From contig CAADRB010000013.1 of assembly GCA_900708905.1 (NCBI GenBank), positions 1,245,331-1,309,330 on the forward strand: 64,000 nucleotides of DNA, given 5' to 3'. The stretch is from Hymenolepis diminuta. Lineage: Eukaryota > Platyhelminthes > Cestoda > Cyclophyllidea > Hymenolepididae. The position numbers and the translations under genes were made by a program. The notes beneath the pieces were generated by a model, which was not told the DNA's origin, did no database searches, and saw nothing but the letters and a program-made list of their open reading frames with translations. Positions 45,486 through 56,829 of the stretch are shown in pieces (within the stretch, counting starts at the first letter, position 1; the number at the start of each line of letters is the position of its first letter).

Positions 45486-48478
45486 CTGAAATATGAAAAA
45501 ACAGTTTCATTTTTTAGATATTACAATGTAGAAAACTGTCTTCTGGTGATAAAATCAGGGCGCAAAATAACTAGGACGTATATAATCATTACATCTACGT
45601 TGTTTTAAAAGAAAACATACCAGACGGCTATCAGAGAATAAATTTGTTTCCATTTATAGTAATCTACTATCAGAATCTTAATACCTTATGTATTGTGATG
45701 ATAGGGCAATAAATGAGCCATAAAATTCACCTTAAAATGTTGTAGAAAGGGCAACTAGTTTGTCTAAAAAATAGTCTTACATTGAATCAACAAATATCAA
45801 GGTAACAGCAAGGAATTTGGCAAAAGCTTAAAACCATCAAGAGCTGCTTTACATTTCATTTTGAATTTTATGGAAACAAATTAAAACCAATTGACAAGCG
45901 AATGTTATTTTAACATGCATTGAAAAAATAGCAGTTGTTTTGTTAAACCTCTTTTAATGTTAATTTAATTCTCTGGGTTTTTGTCTACATTTAAATAATA
46001 AGGTGAGATTAAGGTGAGAGCGATTGCACTTCGATTCAGGAGCAAATCTTCAGTGCCCTTCAAGTCGGCCGTTTTTCACAGCTACACGTAAAAAATGTTG
46101 CATTTTATTAATATGGAGATTGAAATAACATACCTGAGGTTACATGTCGACCTGCAAAGACACTTTTCTATTTCGTCTGATCAAAAGACTTGGTTGGTGA
46201 AAATGAAATTTTGACACATATGTCCGCCCTGACAATTATCTTCATAAAAAATCCAATAATCGATGACTAAAAGATATAAAAGTTTCTCCGATTGTCACCT
46301 CTACAATCCAAAATCTCTTACTTTAGATTGTCTCATTTTGACTGTGATGCAGTCTGTCAGATTGGAAAATTATCTTTGTTACGAGATGAAGTTGACTATT
46401 TTGAAAACATCTGGTGATATTAAACGGAAAAGCCTTAAATTTTAAGGACTATGAATATAATAAAACAAAATATTTTTTATTCTAATAAAATATTTTTTAT
46501 TCTAATAAAATATTTTTTTCAGTTTCTCATCTAAGGAAAAAAACAAGTCGACCATGGTGAAATTGGTTCATTAATGGCAGGGGTGAAGGGAATCATATAG
46601 AAATTAAAAAAATAAAATCAGAGCCTTTATATGATTTTTCATCCTATTAAAAAGTATTAAAATTAATTGATTTATTTCAAATTCTTCTATTTCAGCTTAT
46701 AAAATTCAATTTTTTAGGTTTCCTCAAGGTATCTGAGTGAGTTCATGTCCCCGATTGCTAAAGTCTATTGACAGTTTGGCACGCAATTCTCAAGGATATC
46801 TCTTTAAATACCTCTTTTATAATTTAAATTTAAAAACATTTTCCCATGTTCAATTGGGTTGCAATTAAACAACCTTCTATCATTTTACCCTACCTTCAAG
46901 TAATAAGTCAGAAAATGTTTGGCTTTTACCCATTAATGTATTTAGCGCTTTTTGATCATTGTGAAGGTCGCTCGTGATTGGTGGTCTTCAACTTGTTAGA
47001 ATTTCCTTTCTTATTTCTCATTCTCAATGCTGATGTTTAATTTCAAAAAGCCTCCTTCCGAAATTATTCCAGTTTCTATATCAGTTGAATATAGGATTAT
47101 ATTTTTTGGATTTGTTCATTGAAAAGTAATATAATTTTTTTTTCATAAATGGCAATGTCTGAAGATGGTCAATTTGATTATCAAATTTGGCTTTTTTATC
47201 TAAAAAAGAAATTCTCTTATTTAAAATATTATTTAAAAGATTTTTTTTTAAAATATAATCTGGCCCAAATTTTAATATTCTTTTGAAAAAAAAATATGCA
47301 AATTTTTGGCAGGTGGCATCAGCTGCAACGCGATTTCACATAATCCCTCTTAAGTAATTAAATTTAAAAGCATACGCAGAGAAAAAGATGTGAACAAGGT
47401 GCGAGCTCTCTTTAATCGTAAATTATAATATGATAGAAATAGTTATTACCTTTGCTGGCTTGACATTTTAACTGAAAGGATAACAATAAAAAGGTATTTT
47501 AAAAGTCAAAAATTGTTAAAAATATTCTATTTACATTATTTAATATTTGATTGCAACTATTATTATTACAAATATGCATAAATTAGACCTACTATGAGCT
47601 AAATATAATAAGATACAAAGCAGTCAATACTGAATTCGCTCTAGATTCTCCAGTTATTAGATTTTACTGACAAATCTTATTAAATTGCTGTATGATCAGG
47701 ACGGTTTCCTTGGAATTTATTTAGAAATTCAAAATAAAGCGCCATCTTTATTATAATCCCACAAGTGAATATGAGTAGTATATGCGATAGACATATGGAC
47801 ACAAAGTCTTAACCAACGCATTTTTCTCTTACTCTGTCATAAGTTTCACTCTAATTTAGGATGCTTTAAATGTGTAATAAAACGTTGAGTCTTTAATATA
47901 TGCCCTTGAATACTTCGGTTAAGATTTGTGTAAAAAGTAAAGTTATTTTATTTGCGGAACTGGAAGAGAGTTTTTCCATTATGTTTACTTTATTTCTCCT
48001 ATTTATAAAGCATCTGTCATCTGTTAAGGTAATGAAAATTTAATGGTAATTTGTGAAATCAAACTCATCGTTAGTTTCTTTCATCTGTATTTAATGTTTC
48101 ATTATTTTGTAACGTGTCAATTAAAAATAGTAGCTTCAAGCATTCAACTTAGTGTACAATTAGAGCCCAAATAGTATCAATTTACATGAAGACATCAAAA
48201 GAAAATAAATTTTCCACTTTTGGAATAAACTACATGCTATAATGCATAAAATTTTAAAGTTGACATTAATGTTTCAACATTAAATCCGGTGATATTATTC
48301 ACTTTCAAATAAATACAATGGAGAGTACATTTTTTCCTATTATGAAGGCCTAACACGTCACTAATTCCGAAATTATTTGTTTACTAGCAAAAAATCTAAC
48401 ATAATCTTAATTGAAAGAAAATCAAGTTTCAGAAATTAATGAAAATAAATATAAACCAATATTATTTTGATTTCCCAC
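45486..48478 (-). other. HCN intron 4, possibly hiding a microexon
   Basis: A 3.0-kb intron, GTGGGA to TTTCAG. It contains a 20-bp tandem repeat (46467-46519). The short S4-S5 linker means a 9- or 12-nt exon could lie here; I could not locate one by eye. Confidence 0.6.
46467..46519. repeat. 20-bp tandem repeat, about 2.7 copies
   Basis: The unit AAAATATTTTTTATTCTAAT occurs exactly at 46467-46486 and 46487-46506, then partly at 46507-46519. A simple intronic minisatellite. Confidence 0.85.
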
Positions 48479-48576
48479 CTCCTCCCACTGGCTGACATAA
48501 CGGACGAGGCGAGTGATTCGGAGAAGGCGAAGTAGTCCCAACAGCTTTACGAGTCGGAGCATTCGCAGTGCCCGAC
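48479..48576 (-). CDS. hcn: HCN exon 4: S4 voltage sensor
   Basis: Completes Ser150 and codes residues 151-182. It begins [20 protein letters not shown] and ends RYVSQWEE. Basic residues at every third position (151, 154, 157, Lys160, 166, 169, 172, 175) are broken at Gly163, where HCN channels normally have Ser. The acceptor is AACCTAG at 48577-48578, with a TA microsatellite just upstream. The donor GAG|GTGGGA is weaker than the others. Confidence 0.95.
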
Positions 48577-51500
48577 CTAGGTTGCGAAACAATACAAATA
48601 TATATATATATATATATTAAGTGCCATTCTGTTAAATATAAATCCGTTTTTAATTTCATTATTTTTATCATTGTGTTGTAATAAGAGGAATTACTAATTT
48701 AATGACTTCAAAAACGGTTCTTCCTCTTTTAAGAACCTACTAAATTATGGGTACCTAGTGGAGTTGAAGTACCTGTTATTTGTGTGAAATGATCGTATCT
48801 TAACTTAATAATCTAGTAATGCTAGTGGTGTAAAGAACAGAGGGGCATCATTCACTCTTTTCCTCACACTTTGATAAATTCCATTTTAAAAGCTCTACAT
48901 CCTTACATTAATTATATTTTACGCAAAAAAATTTTTTTTCATTTTTTTAATAACTTGGACCAAACAGATAAAGGACAAATCTGGAGGAAAGGTGTTATGA
49001 AATTGAAATTTTAAAGAGAGGTTCTTGATAAGAATTTTGTGCATATTGAATTCTAAGAAAAATAAATAATAGTTAAATAAGTTAATTTGAATATAGAAAT
49101 GAATTTCTCAATCACGAAAACATCAAATTGGCGCGTCATATTTAATAAAAAATTCCAAAAATCAAGTCAGGCATCCAAGGAATTCATAAATATTTACGTG
49201 GAAAACATTAAATTATTCAGCGAATTAAAACATTTTTTGTTTAAAAAATGTCAGTTTTCAATTTTTTCTTCAATCTATCATTTTAAATTTAAATTTATGA
49301 TTAATATCGTTCTTAAATATAAAAAAAGCTTTTAAAGTAACTTACCTTTGAATAAGAAACCCGCAAATTTTATTCAAGCCATTGGAATTAAACTGATATT
49401 ACTATTAATACCCAGTAGCTTTCTCTTATTGCTTGCTGTCCTTCAGGATTTCAAGAAGAGTAAAATAAATAATTACTCTTAGAATTACTCTGTTTAGACT
49501 TACAGACGACTTTTGTCTAGGAATTTTACTAAAAAACTTTCCTTTATTCAAATATTGGAGGAATTCATGCATCATGTTGATTTGCAGTTTCATGAAGGAC
49601 GTTAGAAGGGTTAAAAGGAAAAATAAAGACTAAACGGATGAAGGGAAATAATTAAATTTTTACTTTTGTCTCTTTGAGAACTCAAATTGTTAAGGTTCTA
49701 TATCTGTCATTTATGAAATAAATTGTCAAAATAATCTGTGAAAAATAAACTAAAATTCGTGCAAAATAAGAATTAATAGGAGTAGAAACAAAAATGAGTG
49801 ATTGTTCTTAAAATACAACTTTATTGATGGTAAATTTTATACTTGTACTTTTGAATTTAAAAATGTAAAATGGCCAGGAAGAGAAAACAATATTTTTACT
49901 GGCGATTTTGATGTGTTGGGGTTTTGAATGTAATGAATGCTTCGGACTACGACAAAGTGACATTTAAATAAGACATTTGTAGACTTCGTGGCAAATTGAA
50001 AGATTTAACAATGACGAGAATCACTTTACTCGTTTTTCTTTTAAAATGTAAAAAAAACTCGCAATTGCATATTTTGTTTAATTTTCGTTTGCTTGCGTTT
50101 ATGCGTTGCAGTATTTCCTGATTTTGAGCAAAACCTTTCCTATTTATACTTCTTTTGAATAAACATTTTATCTAATTGAAATAATTTAAATATTTTTAAA
50201 CACAAGTTATTGAAATAGTGAATTTTCTTACTTCAGAGCTTTGTTTTGTGATCGCATAAAGAACCAGCACAAATTTCAAGGTCTTTTTGCTACTAGGTAA
50301 AGTAATTTTTCCCCGGAAATTATTTAAACTGAACAACTGAATCGAGGTATGTAAAGTGCATTATTTTGAATTGAAAATTAATATGAACTATTCAGGTGAT
50401 ATTATTTTATTTTATGTGCATTCATATCAGATGGGAAATAAAAATCTCAGAAGATAAGTTTGAGCTCATGTAAATTACTTGCTACTTGAATCTATTTTCG
50501 CCATAAGTTAGAGGCTATTTTAGTTTAATCAGAGAGTACTTTTACAAAATTAATTTGCTAGTCATTAAAGATATTTAAACTCAAAGTAATTGCACAATGA
50601 AGGCTAGTCAAGCCTCTTAAATTTGTAACTTTATCTGTACTTCCCTCAAGTATTCCTGATATAGTTTAATATAAATCAATAAAAATGAACTCAATCAATT
50701 TTAAAACAAATTTCTTCCAACTAGTCATTATTTTTAAACAGCTTTAATCAGTGTCTCCTTTAATATAAGAGAAATCTAACCAAATCACAAGTAAAATTGC
50801 TCTCAATAAAATAGACATGTCAAAATTTTGCTCATAAAGTTTCCAAAAAATTTAATTTCTGTTAGATATTAAATAAATATTTAATGTGCAATTCGACTAA
50901 TTTATTTGGCCTTATTCAATTGGTGATTAAACAATTTTCCTTTGTTATATAATTTTATTAAAAGTTGTGCTAAAATGTCATAATCTCGGTCATTTGTTTA
51001 TGTTTCATCTAACCTCAAAATTTTTACCTCCTAATCTTAAACTCGAAAAAAGTGATGGAGAAGAGCAAGAAAATCATGTAAATCGAGTTATGTTGAATTG
51101 ATAAAAGCCACCCTCTGAGGAGCATTGGACGTTATGAAAGAGGCATCTTCATTTTTTCGGATACCTCTCTTCTTCCACACACTTAGTCTCCCTGTTTGCA
51201 TTTTCCTATCAAAGTTAGTGCTTATTTGCTTTTCAATTATAAAAAAATGACAATTTGACAATTTAAATGAAAAATGAAGCGTTTTTTGAAATCTAAACTG
51301 TTTTTTTTAAATTAAGGTAACTTTAATTGGCTGCCTGGCAGTATAATTACATAGAGCGTCGTAGAAAAGAGGTCTGTATTTAAAGGATTAGAAATGTTCC
51401 TTCTAGTGGAAGATAATTGAACCTCTAAATATTTGAAGAAAGAATTTTACTGTGGAATGCAAATTAATGCATTAAATAATTTTAATTTTATGAAGGAGAA

Positions 51501-54500
51501 ATTTTTGCTAAGAAAGATTTTAAATTAAAACTTTTAAGAACGCGTATATATTTTAACGCGAAGAATGGAAAAGACCATTGTTTGTCTGAATAACAATTAC
51601 CAACGTTTTAGTTGCTAAAATTCAATTATATATTCTTTTTTCCCTCCTCTTCTGATCTACTGATACAGAAATAAAAAATTACAATATAAATAGAAATGAT
51701 TTTGTTTGTAATAAGTGTCCAGAATTTAATCAATATAAATGGAATTATTTTATAAGGATTTTGCAGTATTTAAATTTTGAATGACAGTGAAATTTGCTTG
51801 TAAGGCAAACCTTGCTGTAAACAATTTAATTTATTCTGCCTTTTTAATAACTTGGTTGCAATTTTTATTGACTTTTGTATTAGGTATTCTATAGTATTAC
51901 AGTTAACATTATTTACTTTGGGAATACATCTCATGGAATGTATGGAAGGCATCTTCAAGCTCCTGGGTATTTTAATTATTATGACGAGAATAATTGAAAT
52001 ATAAAAGTAGGAGCAATCTTACAAGTTAGAAAGACAAATATATGTTCCTGAGATCAATGAGTCATGCTCTTTCAGAATCCATAATTGAAATTTGTCTGAA
52101 TATCCTCTCCATTTTTGCCTTCTCTAATGCCAAGATATGCATGGAGAAGATTTGAGCATCTAGAGATGTGGTATGAATAATTAACTAATTGCTTCTTTTC
52201 GTTCTTAACAACTTGAGTTTTTAAGTTGGATGAACCATTTTCTTCCCTGACATGAGCTGGAGGAGATCAAAGGCCACATACAGATAAGTTTACATCTACG
52301 ATTAGAGAAACGAGTTTATCTGAAAGAATGAGATATCTAGAGAACATACATCAATATCAATATAACATAAAATGCCACATATGTTATTTTATTTTATTAT
52401 TCATTATTTGTGTATTTTACGAGCACTTTTATCATTCGATAAGTATGTTCATGCGTAAGGGTTCAAAGAAAACTTTATCTTTTATTACAAGCCTGGGAAA
52501 TGACCATATCCTTACCAAATTACAACTAAAGGCATAAAAAGTTGTCGGTTAACCAAAATATTGACAATTTTAATTAAAATATAAAATTGGCATTATCACT
52601 CTACCATAAAACTGGCCTAATTTAAAATTACGCTCTTTATATTAAGAGATCATTATGAATCGACTCTCTGCAAATGAAAGTACTGGTGGATCTCTCACTG
52701 TAAATTCAAACATGATCTGTCGGTTGGTAGACTTCATGGTTTCAAAGGGGCATGTTATGCGAAAAGGGACGGCTTCAAAATCATATAAAATTTTCCACAA
52801 TATTTTTCCTACGCAGAGCAAGATGATAAAAAGTAAATATAAGTCTGAAGAACTTCAATTTGAAGCAACATTTGATTAGATATTTTCGATGAAGCATAGT
52901 TCTCCTGATTTTCTGACGGTATTTAAAATTTCCTCTCAAACTGTGAATATACTCTCACTTCATGGGCCCTCCCTTCCTATGTTCTTGAATACTAACCATG
53001 ATGAAGAGTTGCATAATTTTCAGCCCTGCTATAGGAAATTAATTAAAAGAAGGCAATTATGAAGTCGTAAACAAGCGGAAAACCATGTTAAAAGTTAATT
53101 CAGAAAATGCACTACTTAATCAAAACTGCGGAGCTAAAGATTTTAAAGTTTACGTTCGTCATTGAAATCTTACTTCTCTCTATTCAATAAATTTCAAATC
53201 TCCATTTAAATTTCAAAAGAGGGTTGTATTAAGCCCTCTTTGAGTTTAAACAAAAATATTTTAGAAAGTGCTAAATAATATTGCGCGTATCTAAAATAAA
53301 CTTAACTGAATGTAAATGCTTGCTATCTCTACAACCTGCCCTTGTTCATTCGAAAATTATAGTTTCCATGGAGATGTGTATTCTTTATCACTTTAAGTTA
53401 TAAATTTGGCGCTTGCATAGTAATTAAGGCAAAAAAATACTCTTTTTCAAGATATTATTTTAAAAAATCTAAAAGTAATTTTAAAAATGTCTAAGATAAA
53501 GCAGTACAGAGACCATTTCACTTTTAAATTTATTATATTTAAATTATAAATCAACAAATTTTATCCCTGTATATTAACTTTGCTTTGTATTGTTAGTTTA
53601 TTTAACTCGCTTGCGTGTCTATTAAGTTTCATTTACAATTGAAGTATCCTCCATCGAATCAATATACCTTACATAAAATAATCAATACATTTTTAATAAG
53701 TGATGTATTGTACGAGCTGTCATTACCACATTTTAAGATATCCTCCAAGTTCAAAATTTTATTTTATATCAATAATTGAAGAAATATATAAATAAATATA
53801 AAAAATAATTGAGTGACATTCATATGATATCAATAAAATTCGATGAACTGCTGTATTTTGAACTTCAAACCCTCTTTTATTTAATAGCTGAAAATTTCAG
53901 AGATATGATGTTAAGTGTAAAACTATTAATAAAATTATAATCTCACTGATTCAACAGTAAAAAATAAGTATTATGTGCAAATTTAAATGTGTTCCTAAGC
54001 ATATTTAGAAAACTTGAGGGAGTCACCGGTTGCCGAGTCGTCCAGAGGAATTTTTATAATAAAAAAGAATGGTGAGAGCGTAGAACTCTCTTGGTTCACC
54101 TTGTGCAAACACGCTTGTGGAACTCTTCTACTTTAATATTTGCAGTTACATCATCTCTGCTATGTTGAAATTTAAAATGCAAAATATCATGCAAGATCCT
54201 TCCACCTTCTCAACCATAGAAAGAAGACCGGCCCTTCTTGATCCCTTCTCTAATCGTAAAATTTGAACTGCTTCTTTAGCAAAATATTGCAAAACTCGAG
54301 TACAAAAATCGGATACAGTAAGACTCCGGATAATACGATTCTGCTCTCTATAAATTTTTGATTTGATTAATTTTATCATTCTTTTGACACACTGTTATTT
54401 GATATCAGTTACTTTCAGAAATTAACATTTGGAAAATATTTTTTCTTACTGTGGGCAATAATAATACGGAATATAGAATGAAATGAAAATAAAAATTGCA

Positions 54501-54700
54501 ATTTTATCATTTGACTTGTCATCCCTTTTTTTTATTTTGAATTATGAAAATAAATTACATAACTTGAATAAACATAAAAATCATTTCATATTATTAAATT
54601 TAAAGATTAACTTAGCATCAACAAGAATCTCCCTGATTTCTCTCTGAATTGCTATCTTTCATTAAAATGTAACTTTATAAATTTGCAGATTGTAACGTAC
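48577..54700 (-). other. HCN intron 3
   Basis: A 6.1-kb intron, GTACGT to CCTAG. It starts with the TA microsatellite next to exon 4 and is otherwise AT-rich. Two opposed open frames near 52640-52880 and a G/C-richer patch near 54010-54140 were examined and show no recognisable domain or RNA gene. Confidence 0.65.
48598..48618. repeat. TA microsatellite at the exon 4 acceptor
   Basis: About ten TA units ending roughly 20 nt from the acceptor AG of HCN exon 4, in the place where a branch point or pyrimidine tract would be expected. Length variation here could affect splicing of the voltage sensor exon. Confidence 0.85.
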
Positions 54701-54862
54701 TTGCGCCAACAAGGTGAGAGCGAGCTTTTTCCTCGTCACTGAGCAGTAAAAATATGTAGTCCAAAGGAATTGAGCTTACTAAATCCAGAGCAAACCAGGT
54801 TCGTAGGTAATGCTTAGCAATTTTCTTTGGATTCAAAATTATTTCGTCTGCAAATTGATTGG
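54701..54862 (-). CDS. hcn: HCN exon 3: S2-S3 loop and S3
   Basis: Completes Ala96 and codes residues 97-149 plus one base. It includes [17 protein letters not shown] and S3 ([18 protein letters not shown]), matching the conserved EIILDP and VVDFISSIPVDYIF of HCN channels. A short charged S3-S4 loop ([13 protein letters not shown]) follows. The acceptor is TTTTAG and the donor is CAA|GTACGT; with exon 4 the split codon is AGT (Ser150). Confidence 0.95.
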
Positions 54863-56665
54863 CTAAAATACCTAAATGAAATAAGAAAAAAATAGTAAAA
54901 CGTCGATAATGTACAAACTTTTGGCAGTTTTATGAGTCTCTTAGGCATAAAGGGCTTATAAAGGGTGCGTAAAGCATTCGAAAACACCACTCATACCTTT
55001 TAAAAAACAGAAATTAAAACTATTAATGATTGCAACAACTTATTTTAATAAAACTATTAAATATAATATTAACCTAGGTTTCATCCTATAAATCCTTCTT
55101 TGGCTTCTATCATCGACTCAATTTGAATCCAAAAGCGACTGTCAGCTCACATCACATCGGATGGTCTTTATTGGTGTTCTCCATTGCTCGGGCTTTTTCT
55201 CCGATGAGAGAGAATTTAATGTTTTGGGATGCCTACCAACTTCCTTTTCAACCACATCCCGCCCAATCCCACACATAATAATTCAAAGGATTGAGGTCTG
55301 GTAAGTTAGGAGGCCATAAGCTCGATGTGACATTATGATGAAAATTCTCGACCATCCATTCAATCCTGGATTTTGAGAATTTTATGGAATGGAGGCGAAT
55401 CTTGTTGGAAGACATAGGGTCTTTCTCCATTAACTACATTGTATATCCATGTCGGCTTAACAACAATGCTTTGAACAGTCTCTACATAGGTATCTGCATC
55501 TGCATTGATTTTAGAGCTCTGAGAAGTAAATTGAGGAGTCATGATGTGCCTTTACTGCCCTTCACAACACCGAGATCGACCACTGTTACTGCAAACTTCG
55601 TGTTCAGGCATAAAATTTGGAATTTCATTGGGCTCCGCCCGTATATAGCCACCTATTATTTATTTGATTGACTTTTTCATTTTAGTGGAGGTTTTTTCGT
55701 TGGATGAAAACCAAAGGCACTTCTGTTTTTCTGGGTACTTCAATTTGTTTAAGAGTCGTTTAGCACTCATTAAATGATTCCCTTGAGTTGTTTTTGTCCA
55801 CATAAACTAACACATGGTTTGTATCCGAGGTATTGATGAACAACACTCCTGATACATTGTTGTTCTTTCAAACTCTTGAAGATTTGGCATCGACTTCCCA
55901 CGATTTTCGTCCATCATGCCATGTCATACAATTCTCTGACAAACTCAGGTGTTCCGTGTATCAGTGGAATGTTGACAGTGTTCTCTTCTCTTCCCCGTGG
56001 CTGCCAATTTATCTCCACTGCTTTCATTCAGCAGCTTCTTTCTAACTTTCCCAGCGAAAGATTTGGTGTCTTTTATGAAATCTCGCCGTTTCTAATTGCC
56101 TATGTTTCACTTCCATAGATATTATTATACCGTGTTTTTTCAATTTATTAGTAAAAATGGTATCTGGTATGAGATTTGATATAAAGAATACATTAATTCT
56201 TATTGAGTTAGCTTAAATTACAAAAAAAATACCCTCAGATACCTTATGTACTCTATAATAGAAACATTAAGAAAGAAATCTGTTAAAATTTTCTTAAAAT
56301 TCATTTGATCGAATTAATAAAAACGTTTAAATTCAAGTAACGTGATATATAAAAATAATTCAGCCCATTGTCTTTGTATACTAATTTTAAACTCCCTCTA
56401 TCTCTAATTTGTCCCTCTATACGTATGTTGTTTGCTACCGTGTCTATCAATAACCTGCATCAGGTGATGAAATTAAATTGAAGCGCTGGAAGTTAAATAA
56501 TAAATTCATAAATCATAATTAAAAATATTTATCATTCAACCTCACATCAATATATCTGAACAAAAGGTACAATTATTCAAACAAAACTTGAGTAAAAAGA
56601 TGAAATATTGTTAATTCAATTAAATTTCACCCATATAAAGTTAAAATATTAAAAGTAAAATTTAC
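54863..56665 (-). other. HCN intron 2, carrying a mariner relic
   Basis: A 1.8-kb intron, GTAAAT to TTTTAG. More than half of it (about 55085-56110) is a decayed mariner-type transposase in the same orientation as HCN. The flanks are AT-rich. Confidence 0.8.
55085..56110 (-). pseudogene. dead mariner-like (Tc1/mariner) transposase
   Basis: Minus-strand fragments in several frames add up to much of a mariner-family DDE transposase, which cuts and pastes its element at TA sites. The clearest parts are INADADTYVETV and RPYVFQQDS (second catalytic Asp, codon 55399-55401), and SLWPPNLPDLNPLNYYVWD (third Asp, codon 55296-55298). The two aspartates are 103 nt apart across a frameshift, about 33-34 residues, in line with the mariner DD34D spacing. 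Upstream, a region with stops keeps KRLLNK and similar blocks. At least two frameshifts and many stops make it inactive. Terminal inverted repeats were not identified. Confidence 0.85.
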
Positions 56666-56829
56666 CTGTGCGGAAATTTACAACAATATCCAGTAAAAAG
56701 ATGGTATCAGAGACGCAGTTAAAAACGATAGCTTTGGTTTCTCTATTTTCGAGGAAGAATGAGATCAGTACTGGGAGGATAATCAGATTTGCGATAAGCA
56801 GAACCAACATCAAAAGATCCCAATAAAAC
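56666..56829 (-). CDS. hcn: HCN exon 2: S1 and S2
   Basis: Completes Arg41 and codes residues 42-95 plus one base. S1 begins [21 protein letters not shown]2 follows as [20 protein letters not shown]. The match to FRFYWDLIMLIMM and ASDTVFLLDLIMNFRTG of HCN channels is strong. The acceptor is TTTGTAG and the donor is ACAG|GTAAAT. The Glu/Arg-rich loop between S1 and S2 (FFLENRETK) has the usual length. Confidence 0.95.

Noticed and set aside
52640..52880. opposed open frames on both strands, considered as an extra exon
   Set aside because: HCN exons 3 and 4 already join in phase with no missing family residues, and neither frame matches a known family.
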